DNA of 64,000 nucleotides from Opitutia bacterium (GTDB taxonomy: Bacteria > Verrucomicrobiota > Verrucomicrobiia > Opitutales > Opitutaceae), in the NCBI GenBank assembly GCA_016187945.1, contig JACPIT010000005.1, positions 1 through 64,000 on the forward strand, in the 5' to 3' direction. The translations under genes and the position numbers were made by a program. Positions 9,432 through 17,963 of this stretch are shown piece after piece. The notes beneath the pieces were generated by a model. That model had not been told where the DNA came from. It was given only the letters and a program-made list of their open reading frames with translations, and searched no databases. The first letter of the stretch is position 1. Each line of letters starts with the position of its first letter.

Positions 9432-9493
9432 CGCCTAATGGAAAGGGCGGCGGCGCTCGTCGTTGGGGCGCGCGGCGTAAGCCGCGCTGAGGT

Positions 9494-9571
9494 GGTAGGG
9501 CGAGTCGTCCCGACGAGCCGCCGCGCAAACGCGGCGTCGTTCGCGGCTCGTCGGGGACGACTCGCCCTACC
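9494..9571. repeat. Family 2 GTAG-headed palindromic repeat
   Basis: Arms GGTAGGGCGAGTCGTCCC... and ...GGGACGACTCGCCCTACC enclose a GC-rich centre. Related copies: 42128-42194, 61992-62064 (inside a gene) and a diverged one at 55143-55206. Confidence 0.85.
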
Positions 9572-9639
9572 CGTGGGCCGAAAGTCCCACCGCTTCGCGC
9601 TCGCCGGACGGGCGCAGCACGTGTGTGCTCGCCGCTCGC

Positions 9640-10344
9640 ATGTCCACCTGTGTCACCGCGCCGCTCGCGCCCGTGCCGCCGTGGCGCGCCGGACTCGAAT
9701 CCGCCCGGCGCCTCACGCTGCCCGGCATCGTGCTCGTATCGGCGGCGGCGATGGTCGTGACGAGCTACTATCACGTGCCGGCGGTGCACGGGTGGCTCGA
9801 CGGCGTGGCGGAGTTTCGCGTGCGCTGCGGCTGGGCCTACGGCGCGGCGGCGCAAGCGCTGTTCGCGGGGCTGATCCCGTTTCTCTACCTGCATTTTCAT
9901 CCGGCGACGCGCGCGCTGCACCCGGGGCGGCACGGCGCGTTTTTCGTTTTGTTCTGGGCCTACAAAGGATTCGAAGTCGACGTTTTCTACCGGCTGCAAG
10001 CGGCGATGTTCGGCGACGGCCCGGAACTAGCGACGATTTTGCCGAAGGTCGCGGTCGACCAACTGGTCTACAACCCGCTCTTCGCCGCGCCGATCGCGGT
10101 GCTCGTCTACGGCTGGAAGGACGCGGGCTGGCGCTGGGCGGAGCCGCTCGCCGATCTGCGGACGCCGCGCTGGTATTATCGACGCGTGTTGCCGGTGATG
10201 ATCGCAGTGTGGGCGGTGTGGGTGCCGGCCGTGAGCTGCATCTACGCGCTGCCGCTGGCGTTACAGTTGCCGCTTTGTTCGTTGGTGAACTGCTTCTGGG
10301 TGATCCTGTTTTCGCTGATGACTGCGCCCGGCCGCACGGCCTGA
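9640..10344 (+). CDS. Mpv17/PMP22-like integral membrane protein
   Basis: 234 residues from the ATG at 9640 (a GTG 15 bases earlier is possible). About four hydrophobic helices are visible (about 30-48, 62-85, 130-150, 183-225). The second half carries the pattern of the eukaryotic Mpv17/PMP22 family: DQLVYNP..AAP.AVLVYGW, then W.VWVP.......YALPL......LVNCFWVILFSLM. Eukaryotic members sit in mitochondrial or peroxisomal inner membranes and are about 170-200 residues long; some form channels. The bacterial role is unknown. It precedes the cysteine synthase gene by 70 bases with no terminator seen. The family assignment rests on the C-terminal signature read by eye, without an alignment search. 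Confidence 0.65.
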   Translation: MSTCVTAPLAPVPPWRAGLESARRLTLPGIVLVSAAAMVVTSYYHVPAVHGWLDGVAEFRVRCGWAYGAAAQALFAGLIPFLYLHFHPATRALHPGRHGAFFVLFWAYKGFEVDVFYRLQAAMFGDGPELATILPKVAVDQLVYNPLFAAPIAVLVYGWKDAGWRWAEPLADLRTPRWYYRRVLPVMIAVWAVWVPAVSCIYALPLALQLPLCSLVNCFWVILFSLMTAPGRTA

Positions 10345-10413
10345 CTCGACGGGCATGACTCCAACGGCCTATGGTTTCGCCGCGGCCGATCTGGTAACTT
10401 GACCCCTCGCGCG

Positions 10414-11373
10414 ATGAACTCCCCTGCTCTCTCCGCTCCGGCGACGGCGCTGCCGCCGCTCCTCGCTCTCATCGGCCGCACGCCGCTTGTGCCGCTGCAT
10501 TTTCCGGAAGCGGGCGTGACGATCCACGCGAAGGCCGAGTTCCTCAACCCGAGCGGTTCGATCAAGGACCGGCTCGCCGCCTGCATCCTGCTCGATGCGC
10601 GCGAGCGCGGCCTGCTCAAGCCCGACTCCGTCATCCTCGAGTGCACGAGCGGCAACACCGGCATCGCGCTCGCCATGGTCGGCACCGCCCTCGGCTACCG
10701 CGTGAAGATCCTCATGTCCGAGAGCGCGAGCGTGGAGCGCCGGCACCTGATGCGGCACTTCGGCGCGGAGCTGCAGCTCTTCAAGGCCGACCGCGGCTAC
10801 ATCACCGGCATCGAGATCTCCGAGGAAATCGCCGCGCGCGATTCGCGCATTTTTCTCCCGCGGCAATTTGCCAACCCGCTCAACGCGCAGGATCACGTCG
10901 ACCACACCGGCCGCGAAATCCTCGCGCAGTTGCCGGGCCACATCAGCGCGTTCGTCAGCGGCTACGGCACCGGCGGCACGCTCAACGGCTGCAGCCGCGC
11001 GCTCCGCGCCGCGCACCCCGACATCAAGGTCGTCGCGATGGAGCCGGCCGAGGCCGCGATGCTCTCGGGCGAGTCGCCCTGTTGCCACAGCATCGAAGGC
11101 GTCGCGGGCGGCTATCTGCCGCCGTTGCTGAAGGGCGTGCCCATCGACTGGCCGGAAAAAGTCGCCAGCGCCGACGCCCTCGCGATGACGCGCCGCCTCG
11201 CGCGCGACTTCGGGCTGCTCGTCGGCACTTCGTCCGGCGCCAACGTCGTCGCCGCGCTGCGCACCGCGCAGAAACTCGGCCCCGGCGCGCAAGTCGTCAC
11301 GATCCTCTGCGACCGCGCGGAGCGCTACTACTCGACGAAACTCTTCGCGGACACCGGCGACTCGTCCGTCTAA
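10414..11373 (+). CDS. Cysteine synthase family PLP enzyme (CysK/CysM/CBS type)
   Basis: 319 residues from the ATG at 10414. Fold type II PLP enzyme: IGRTPLVPL near the start; the Schiff-base lysine in NPSGSIKDR (about residue 47); the substrate-binding loop TSGNTGIAL; the phosphate loop GYGTGGT (about 190); and the C-terminal VGTSSGAN. It makes cysteine from O-acetylserine or a relative and sulphide, or a related beta-replacement. No CBS-pair domain is attached. It could feed thiol metabolism alongside DsbD directly downstream, but the shared direction is the only link seen. Confidence 0.9.
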   Translation: MNSPALSAPATALPPLLALIGRTPLVPLHFPEAGVTIHAKAEFLNPSGSIKDRLAACILLDARERGLLKPDSVILECTSGNTGIALAMVGTALGYRVKILMSESASVERRHLMRHFGAELQLFKADRGYITGIEISEEIAARDSRIFLPRQFANPLNAQDHVDHTGREILAQLPGHISAFVSGYGTGGTLNGCSRALRAAHPDIKVVAMEPAEAAMLSGESPCCHSIEGVAGGYLPPLLKGVPIDWPEKVASADALAMTRRLARDFGLLVGTSSGANVVAALRTAQKLGPGAQVVTILCDRAERYYSTKLFADTGDSSV

Positions 11374-11453
11374 GAACAAAGCGCCCCTCCGCGTATCAGT
11401 TCAGTTACCGAGCGGCGTTTGAAATAAGGTCCGTCCCACTTACTCTCACCGTG

Positions 11454-13673
11454 ATGAACTTCCGTCGTCTGTTTCGCGCCGCTCTCGGCCTCCTGTTCGC
11501 GCTCGCCGTCGCCGCCTCCGTTGCGGCCAAGCCCGTGACCAACGGCGCCGTGACCGTCGAACTCGTCTCGGCCGACGCGTCGATCCAGCCCGGCCAGCCG
11601 TTCTGGGTCGCGCTGAAAATGAACCACGACGCGCACTGGCACAGCTACTGGATCAACGCCGGCACGGGTTACCCGACCTCGATCGCCTGGACGCTGCCCG
11701 CCGGTTTCACCGCCGGCCCGATCGTGTGGCCGACGCCGCACGCCGTGCGCGACACCTCCGGCAAGATCACCGGCAACGGCTACGAAGGTCAGGTGTTTCT
11801 CTTCACGCAAATCACGCCGCCCGCCAACCTCGCCGCCGGCTCGACCGTCACGCTGAAAGCCGCCGTCGAGTGGCTCATGTGCAAGGACTCGTGCATGCCC
11901 GGCGACGCGTCGCTCGAACTCACTCGCCCCGTCAAGACCGGGAAGCCCGACGCCGACATGACCGTCGCGCGGCTTTTCAACAACGCGTTCTCCGACCTGC
12001 CGAAAAAGGACGACCGCTGGGCATTCTCCGCGCGCCGCGACGGCAACAAGATCACGCTCCGCGTCACGCCGCGCGACGAGAAGGACGCGCATGCGTTCAC
12101 CGAGCTGCACTACTTCGACGAAGCCGGCGTGGTCGACTACGCCGTCGCGCAAACGATGAAGCAAGACGGCCGCACGACCGTCCTCGAAATGACCGCCTCG
12201 AGCGACGCACCCGCCGACGCCGCGGGCCTCAAAGGCGTGCTCGCCTCCGCCAACGGCTTCGGTCCCGGCACCGGCTACGCCGGCCTGCTCGTCGACACGC
12301 CGTTCGTCGTGCGCGAGCCGATGAAGGAGGCGAAGACGCCCGCCGCGAACGCGACGAACAGCGGCGGCTCCGGTTCTTCCGCCTCCGGCTCTCAACCCTC
12401 AACTCTCAACTCTCAACAACCGGCCTCGCTCGCTGGCACGCTGTTCCTCGCGTTCGTCGGCGGGCTCATTCTCAACCTGATGCCGTGCGTGTTTCCCGTG
12501 CTCGGCATCAAGATCATGGGCTTCGTCAACCAGTCGGGCAGTCACCGCGCCAAGGTCGCGCAACACGGCCTCGTGTTCGCGGCGGGCGTGCTGGTGTCGT
12601 TCTGGACGCTCGCCGGCGTGCTGCTCGCGCTCCGCTCGGGCGGCGCGCAACTCGGCTGGGGCTTTCAACTGCAGTCGCCGGCCTTCGTGTGCGGCATGGC
12701 GGCGTTTCTGCTGATTTTCGCGCTCAACATGAGCGGGCTCTTCGAGGTCGGCCTCTCCGCGACCGGCGCCGGCGCCAATTTGCAGGCGAAGGACGGTCTC
12801 GCGGGCTCGTTCTTCACCGGCGCGCTCGCCACGCTCGTCGCGACGCCGTGCAGCGCGCCGTTCCTCGCGCCCGCGCTCGGCGCCGCGCTCACGCTCTCGG
12901 CGTTCGAATCGCTGCTCGTGTTCACCACCATCGCCATCGGTCTCGCGCTGCCGTATCTGCTGCTCTCGATCTTCCCGCAGGCGATCAAAGTCCTGCCGCG
13001 GCCCGGCGCGTGGATGGAGACCTTCAAGCAATTCATGGCGTTCCCCCTCTACGCGACGGTCGGCTGGCTGCTCTGGGTGCTCGCCGGACAAACCGCGGGC
13101 GACGACTACGCGCTGCTGAACATCGCATTCGGCTTCGTGCTCGTCGCGATGGCAGCGTGGGCCTACGGGCGCTTTGGCCAGAGCTACGGCAAACCCGCGC
13201 GCCAACTCGCGGGCAAACTCGCCGCGGTCGTGTTGCTCGCCGCGGGCCTCGCCGTCGGCTGGCCAAAGGACGCCAACGCCGCCGCCACCGCGGGCACGTC
13301 GGGCGCGCCCGCCGGCTACCAAGTCGCCTGGGAAAAATGGAGCCCCGAGGCCATCGCCGCCGCGCAGCGCGCGGGCAAGTTCGTCTACGTCGACTTCACC
13401 GCCCGCTGGTGCGCCACGTGCCAGACGAACAAGGCCACCGTTTTCCACAACGACGACGTGCTCGCGGAATTCGCGAAGAAAAACGTCGTGCTGCTCCGCG
13501 GCGACTGGACGAACAAGGATCCGCTCATCACCGCCGAACTCGCGCGCTGGGGCCGCTCCGCCGTGCCGTTCAACCTGATCTACGCCCCGGGCAAAAACGA
13601 ACCCATCGTGCTCCCGGAGTTGCTCACGCCCGGCAAGGTTCTCGACGCCCTCGCGCAGGCCGCCGGAAACTGA
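11454..13673 (+). CDS. dsbD: Thiol:disulfide interchange protein DsbD
   Basis: 739 residues. Signal peptide (about 1-23), then a periplasmic alpha-type domain (about 30-285) with the cysteine pair in WLMCKDSCMPG. An unusual Ser/Asn/Gln linker (about 300-322) leads to an eight-helix membrane domain with MPCVFPVLGIK (about 345) and ATPCSAPFLAPALG (about 465), whose cysteines carry electrons through the membrane. The C-terminal thioredoxin domain (about 620-739) has WCATC. It takes electrons from cytoplasmic thioredoxin to periplasmic partners, potentially including the five-fold thioredoxin protein at 1.4-4.4 kb. The ATG at 11454 directly precedes the signal peptide. Confidence 0.93.
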   Translation: MNFRRLFRAALGLLFALAVAASVAAKPVTNGAVTVELVSADASIQPGQPFWVALKMNHDAHWHSYWINAGTGYPTSIAWTLPAGFTAGPIVWPTPHAVRDTSGKITGNGYEGQVFLFTQITPPANLAAGSTVTLKAAVEWLMCKDSCMPGDASLELTRPVKTGKPDADMTVARLFNNAFSDLPKKDDRWAFSARRDGNKITLRVTPRDEKDAHAFTELHYFDEAGVVDYAVAQTMKQDGRTTVLEMTASSDAPADAAGLKGVLASANGFGPGTGYAGLLVDTPFVVREPMKEAKTPAANATNSGGSGSSASGSQPSTLNSQQPASLAGTLFLAFVGGLILNLMPCVFPVLGIKIMGFVNQSGSHRAKVAQHGLVFAAGVLVSFWTLAGVLLALRSGGAQLGWGFQLQSPAFVCGMAAFLLIFALNMSGLFEVGLSATGAGANLQAKDGLAGSFFTGALATLVATPCSAPFLAPALGAALTLSAFESLLVFTTIAIGLALPYLLLSIFPQAIKVLPRPGAWMETFKQFMAFPLYATVGWLLWVLAGQTAGDDYALLNIAFGFVLVAMAAWAYGRFGQSYGKPARQLAGKLAAVVLLAAGLAVGWPKDANAAATAGTSGAPAGYQVAWEKWSPEAIAAAQRAGKFVYVDFTARWCATCQTNKATVFHNDDVLAEFAKKNVVLLRGDWTNKDPLITAELARWGRSAVPFNLIYAPGKNEPIVLPELLTPGKVLDALAQAAGN
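12385..12421. repeat. Short CTCAACT tandem repeat inside dsbD
   Basis: The unit CTCAACT/CTCAACC is repeated about four times and codes SQPSTLNSQQP in the flexible linker between the periplasmic and membrane parts of DsbD. Its base composition differs from the G+C-rich surroundings. Confidence 0.6.
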
Positions 13674-13700
13674 ACGGCCGACGATCGCGCCCGCAAAAAA

Positions 13701-13793
13701 GTAGGGCCGGTTTTCAACCGGCCAAAAAAGTCCCCGCTCGCGGACGGCGCCCGCGAACGAAGCTCCTCCGGGCCGGTCGCAGACCGGCCCTAC
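13701..13793. repeat. Family 4 GTAG-headed palindromic repeat at the dsbD / ABC exporter junction
   Basis: GTAGGGCCGGTTTTCAACCGGCC on the left and GGGCCGGTCGCAGACCGGCCCTAC on the right, each arm also self-complementary. It fills the gap between convergent genes. Its right-hand CTAC, read on the minus strand, supplies the TAG stop of the ABC exporter subunit. Second copy at 17871-17963. Confidence 0.85.
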
Positions 13794-15745
13794 TCGTCGT
13801 CGAGCTGCACGAATTGCCGATGCAACCTCGCGTAAATGCCGCCGTGCTGGAGCAGCTCCGCATGCTTGCCGCGCTCGACGATGCGGCCGCGGTCGAGCAC
13901 GAGGATCAGATCCGCCTGCCGGATCGTGCTCAGTCGGTGCGCCACGATGAAACTCGTGCGCCCGCGCAGCAGTGTGACGAGCGCCTTTTGCAGGCGCGCC
14001 TCCGTGAGCGTGTCGATCGCGCTCGTCGCCTCGTCGAAAATCAGCAGCCGCGGGTCCGCCAGCAACGCCCGCGCGAAACACACGAGTTGCCGCTGCCCGA
14101 GCGAGAGCGCGCCGCCTTTCTCGCCAACCTCGGCGTGGATGCCGCCGGGCAACGCCTCGATCAGATCGAGACAATCGAGCCGCCGCAGCGCGTCGATCAC
14201 CTCGGCATCCGTCGCCTCGGGCCGGCCGAGACGGATGTTTTGCGCGACCGTGCCGCTGAAGAGAAAGTTCTGCTGCTGCACGAGCCCCATTTGCCGGTGC
14301 AGCGAGTGGCTCGTGAGCGTGCGAATCTCGCGGCCGTCGAGGTGCACCTCGCCGAGCGTCGGCAGGTAGAATTTCGCCGCGAGATTGATGATCGTGCTCT
14401 TGCCGCTGCCCGTGTGACCGACCAGCGCGACCGCCTGCCCGGGCTCGGCAACGAAGTTCAGCCCGTGCACGACCGGCCGCGCCGGATCGTAGCCGAAGAC
14501 GACGTCGCGAAACTCGACGCGCAGGCCGGCACTCCGCGCCGGCAAGTGGGAAGTGACAAGTTCCAAGTGACAAGATTCCGGACCGATGGCCGACGCCGCG
14601 CGGTCTTTCTCTTGATACTTGTCACTTGTTACTTGTCCCTTCGCCGCTCGCGGATCCGCGAGCAGTGTGGCGTCCGACGCATCCTCCCAATCCGGCTTCG
14701 CATCGAGCAGGCGGAATACGCGCTCGGCGCCGGCCATCGAGACGAGCGCCTGGTTGTATTGGTTGCCGATGATCTGGATCGGAGCGAAGAACGTGTTCGC
14801 GAGCAGGAAAAACTTGATGAGCGTGTCCATCTCCATCTCGCCGTGCAGCGCGCGCCAGCCGCCGAGCAGCAGCAGCGCCGCGACGAAGAACTGCGAATTC
14901 AGTTCGAGCAGCGGCGTCAGGATCGCCGAGGTGCGCGCGAGCGCGATGTTGTAGCGCGCGTGGTCGGCGAGCAGGCCGCGGAAGAGGCCGGCGTTCGTCG
15001 CCTGGCGCGCGAAGCCCTGCGTCACGCGGATGCCGTTGACCGACTCCGCGAGCGTCGCGGTCACGCGGCTGAAACTCTCCGAGGCCGCGCGGCTGAGCAT
15101 GCTGAGTTTCGTGCGGAAATGCCGGTTGACGATCCACAGCACCGGCGCGAGCGCGACGACGACGAGAAACATTTTCCAATTGGCCCAGGCCATCAGCGCC
15201 GCCGCCACGAGCATCTGCCCGAGCTGCACCGTGCTGACGAACAACACGTCCTGGATGCCCACGCGCACGCCTTCCACATCGGACGTCACGCGACTGATGA
15301 TGCGGCCGGCTTTCACGCGCTGGAAAAAGCTCAGCGGCATCGATTGCACGCGGGCGAAGATGTCGGCGCGCAGTTGGTTCACCACCGCCTCGCCGAGTTC
15401 GAGCGCGAAACGCTGGCGGAAGTGAAACATGACGTCGGTGACGAGCGCGAGGGCGAGATAACCGGCGACGGCCCACGCGAGCTGCGCGCCGTCGTGCCGC
15501 GCGATCGGCCCGCCGATGATCAGCGCCATCGTCCAAGTGAGCAGCGATATCTGGATCGAGCGCACGACCGTCAGCGCGACGAGCCAGTTGCGTTTCCCGC
15601 GGGCGACGCGCGTGTAGGTCCAGAGCCGGCGAATGAGGCCCCACTCGAGCGGCTTGAACTGCGCCTCGTCCTCCTCGTCGGCTTCGCGGCGCGTGAGGAC
15701 GAGCTGAGCGGCCGTAGGCGCCGGTTTGGATGGCAGCGGTTTCAT
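13790..15745 (-). CDS. Heterodimeric ABC exporter subunit, canonical Walker B / degenerate signature
   Basis: 651 residues. Six-helix exporter membrane domain (about 30-330), then nucleotide-binding domain (about 400-640): Walker A GHTGSGKST, Q-loop VQQQNFLF, signature LSLGQ (consensus LSGGQ), Walker B LLIFDEATS with the catalytic Glu, H-loop IVAHRLST. An unusual roughly 35-residue insert (about 368-403) in the linker between the two domains is encoded by a palindromic repeat. It pairs with the product of the gene immediately upstream, whose defects are complementary. Substrate unknown; relatives export drugs, lipids or peptides. The TAG stop is donated by a GTAG repeat. Confidence 0.92.
   Translation of the reverse strand: MKPLPSKPAPTAAQLVLTRREADEEDEAQFKPLEWGLIRRLWTYTRVARGKRNWLVALTVVRSIQISLLTWTMALIIGGPIARHDGAQLAWAVAGYLALALVTDVMFHFRQRFALELGEAVVNQLRADIFARVQSMPLSFFQRVKAGRIISRVTSDVEGVRVGIQDVLFVSTVQLGQMLVAAALMAWANWKMFLVVVALAPVLWIVNRHFRTKLSMLSRAASESFSRVTATLAESVNGIRVTQGFARQATNAGLFRGLLADHARYNIALARTSAILTPLLELNSQFFVAALLLLGGWRALHGEMEMDTLIKFFLLANTFFAPIQIIGNQYNQALVSMAGAERVFRLLDAKPDWEDASDATLLADPRAAKGQVTSDKYQEKDRAASAIGPESCHLELVTSHLPARSAGLRVEFRDVVFGYDPARPVVHGLNFVAEPGQAVALVGHTGSGKSTIINLAAKFYLPTLGEVHLDGREIRTLTSHSLHRQMGLVQQQNFLFSGTVAQNIRLGRPEATDAEVIDALRRLDCLDLIEALPGGIHAEVGEKGGALSLGQRQLVCFARALLADPRLLIFDEATSAIDTLTEARLQKALVTLLRGRTSFIVAHRLSTIRQADLILVLDRGRIVERGKHAELLQHGGIYARLHRQFVQLDDE
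14546..14641. repeat. In-frame palindromic insertion (GTGACAAG type) within the ABC exporter gene
   Basis: Left arm AAGTGACAAGTTCCAAGTGACAAG-like and right arm CTTGATACTTGTCACTTGTTACTTGTCCC-like are inverted copies around a GC-rich centre. It is translated as an extra domain linker (TSDKYQEKD ... LELVTSHL) with no frameshift. Its A+T content is clearly above the flanking gene. Confidence 0.75.
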
Positions 15746-15780
15746 CGGGCGCCTCCCGAATCCGGCACGCGCGCAGCATC

Positions 15781-15867
15781 CAGCTTCCTGTAGCGGCGGT
15801 CTATGACCGCCGAGCGCAGGCGTTTTCTCGTTCGTCGGCGGTCGTAGACCGCCGCTACAGGAAGCTG
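15781..15867. repeat. Family 3 GTAG-headed palindromic repeat
   Basis: CAGCTTCCTGTAGCGGCGG ... CCGCCGCTACAGGAAGCTG, an almost perfect inverted repeat in the gap between the two ABC exporter subunits. Other copies: 36916-36987 and 54187-54252, and a decayed one around 41285-41350. Confidence 0.85.
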
Positions 15868-15923
15868 AGGCGCACCGGCGCCGGGCCGCGAGCGAACGTC
15901 GCGATCGCTGGCCGCGCTCCGTT

Positions 15924-17831
15924 TCATCGCACGCCCCCTTCCGCGCCGTCGTGCAGCGTGCCGGCGTCGACGAGCTGCAGGTCGGCCACGCGGACGTAGG
16001 GGCCGTTCTGCCGCATCAACTCCTCGTGCGTGCCGCGCTGCACGATGCGACCGTTCTCCATCACGACGATCGTGTCCGCGCGCCGCAGCGTGCTGAGGCG
16101 GTGCGCGACGATGAACGTCGTGCGGCCCGCGATGGCGCGGTCGAGCGCGGCGAAGATTTCGTGCTCCGTCTCCGGGTCGATTGCGGCCGTCGGGTCGTCG
16201 AGCAGCAGGATCGGCGGTTCGAGCAGGATCGCGCGCGCGAGCGCGAGGCGCTGGCGCTGGCCGCCGGAGAGATTGTTGCCGCTCTCGCCGAGCACGGTGT
16301 CGTAGCCCTGCGGCAGCGCGGTGATGAAGTCGTGCGCCGAGGCGATGCGCGCCGCGCGCTCGATCTGCTCGCGCGTGGCGTGCGGCTGGCCGAAGGCGAT
16401 GTTCGCCGCGACAGTGTGGCTGAAGAGAAAACTCTCCTGGAAAACGAGACCGATGTTGCGCCGCAGCTCCTGCACGTCGAAGCGTCGCACGTCGGTGCCG
16501 TCGATCGTCACGCGCCCGGCGGTCGCGTCGTAGAAGCGCGGCACGAGGCTCATCAGCGCGCTCTTGCCGGCGCCGGTCGCGCCGAGGATCGCGACGCATT
16601 GGCCGGGCGGCACGTCGAGATCGATGCCGTGCAGGACGAGCCGGCCCGGCTCGTAGCCGAAATAGACGCTCTCGAGCCGCACGTGCCCGCTCAGGCGCGC
16701 GGGTTTCACGGCGTCGGGCGCCGATTTGATTTCGACCGGCGCGTCGAGAATCTCGAACACGCGGCGCGCGCCGATGAGCGAGTTCTGCATCGAGTTCACG
16801 ATGCCCGCGACGTTGTTCACCTGACCGGAAAACTGCTCGAGCAATCCCGCGAAGACGACGAGTCCGGTGCCGAACGCGAGTTCGCCGCGGATGACGAGCC
16901 AGCCGCCGTAGCCGAGGAGCACGGCGATGTTCACGCGCGTGAGGAAGCCGACGAAGGGCGAGAACAGGCTCACGCGCCAGAAGATCGCGCGCTGCTGGCC
17001 GAGCACGGCGTCGTTGCGCCGGAAGAAGTCCGCGCGATTTTCCTCTTCGCGGCCGAAGGCCTTCACGACCGGCGCGCCCTGCACGCTCTCCGCGAGCGCG
17101 CGCACCATGTCGTCGGCGAGGTCGCGGTTCTTCGCGTAGAGCGGGAGCATGCGGCGCGTGAAGAGCGCGGCGACCGTCCAGAGCAGCGGCGTCGTGGCGA
17201 GGCACGCGAGCGTCAACCCCGGCGCGAGGCTCGCCATGTAGACGACGTAGACGCCGAGCGACACGGCCATGATCACGCTTTGCACGAGCACCTGATCGAG
17301 GAACATGCGCACCGCCTGCACGTCGCCGGTGACGCGGTTGATGATCGAGCCGGTGGAGTTTTCGTCGAAAAAGCGGAAGCTGAGCTGCTGGAGCTTGTCG
17401 TAGACGCGGCCGCGGAGCCACGGGACGATTTCCTGCTGGGTAAGGCGATTCACGCGCAGCGCGTAGAGGTAGTTGAGCACCGACCGCACGCCCGCGAGCA
17501 ACAGGATGCCGCCGGCGACGAACGTGAGCACCGCCATCGGCGGCCAAGCCGGCAGCGCCACGCCGAACGGCAAGCGCGGCACCGGGGTGCCTTGCAGGAC
17601 GTGGCGGATGTAGTCGATGCCGACGCCCGTGAGGCTCAGACCCGAAACGCCGAGCGTGAGCAACACGAGCTGGATGCCGATGACCGCGAGCCATGGATTG
17701 CGGTAACGCCACGCGAGTCCGAACAAGCGCCGCACGATCCGCCCGCTGCTGAGCGGCGGCCCGAGCGTGGGCGTGGGTTCAGCGGCGGAAGACGTCGGCG
17801 GCGGCATACGTGGAACCGACAGCGTTATCAT
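15924..17831 (-). CDS. Heterodimeric ABC exporter subunit, degenerate Walker B / canonical signature
   Basis: 635 residues. Membrane domain about 35-350, nucleotide-binding domain about 375-615: Walker A GATGAGKSA, Q-loop VFQESFLF, canonical LSGGQ, Walker B LLLDDPTAAID with Asp in place of the catalytic Glu, H-loop IVAHRLST. With LSLGQ in the partner, one of the two composite ATP sites is fully consensus and the other doubly degenerate, the pattern of heterodimeric exporters such as TM287/288 or BmrCD. It lies 178 bases upstream of its partner, the gap holding a family 3 repeat. An alternative ATG exists 24 bases downstream of the chosen start. Confidence 0.92.
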   Translation of the reverse strand: MITLSVPRMPPPTSSAAEPTPTLGPPLSSGRIVRRLFGLAWRYRNPWLAVIGIQLVLLTLGVSGLSLTGVGIDYIRHVLQGTPVPRLPFGVALPAWPPMAVLTFVAGGILLLAGVRSVLNYLYALRVNRLTQQEIVPWLRGRVYDKLQQLSFRFFDENSTGSIINRVTGDVQAVRMFLDQVLVQSVIMAVSLGVYVVYMASLAPGLTLACLATTPLLWTVAALFTRRMLPLYAKNRDLADDMVRALAESVQGAPVVKAFGREEENRADFFRRNDAVLGQQRAIFWRVSLFSPFVGFLTRVNIAVLLGYGGWLVIRGELAFGTGLVVFAGLLEQFSGQVNNVAGIVNSMQNSLIGARRVFEILDAPVEIKSAPDAVKPARLSGHVRLESVYFGYEPGRLVLHGIDLDVPPGQCVAILGATGAGKSALMSLVPRFYDATAGRVTIDGTDVRRFDVQELRRNIGLVFQESFLFSHTVAANIAFGQPHATREQIERAARIASAHDFITALPQGYDTVLGESGNNLSGGQRQRLALARAILLEPPILLLDDPTAAIDPETEHEIFAALDRAIAGRTTFIVAHRLSTLRRADTIVVMENGRIVQRGTHEELMRQNGPYVRVADLQLVDAGTLHDGAEGGVR

Positions 17832-17870
17832 GCGACCGCGCAGCGCAAACGCGGAGTGCGTTCAGCAAGT

Positions 17871-17963
17871 AGGGCCGGTTTTCAACCGGCCCCAAAACCA
17901 TCCTCGCTCCCGAATGATGCGCGCGAACGACCATCGAACTGGGCCGGTTGAAACCGGCCCTAC
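17871..17963. repeat. Family 4 GTAG-headed palindromic repeat
   Basis: GTAGGGCCGGTTTTCAACCGGCC ... GGGCCGGTTGAAACCGGCCCTAC. As in the copy at 13701-13793, the terminal CTAC supplies the TAG stop of the adjoining minus-strand gene (M50-like protein). Confidence 0.85.

Noticed and set aside
10641-15793. Very long plus-strand frames overlapping cysteine synthase, dsbD and the ABC exporter
   Set aside because: Arg-rich translations without domains; such shadow frames are expected in DNA of this base composition.
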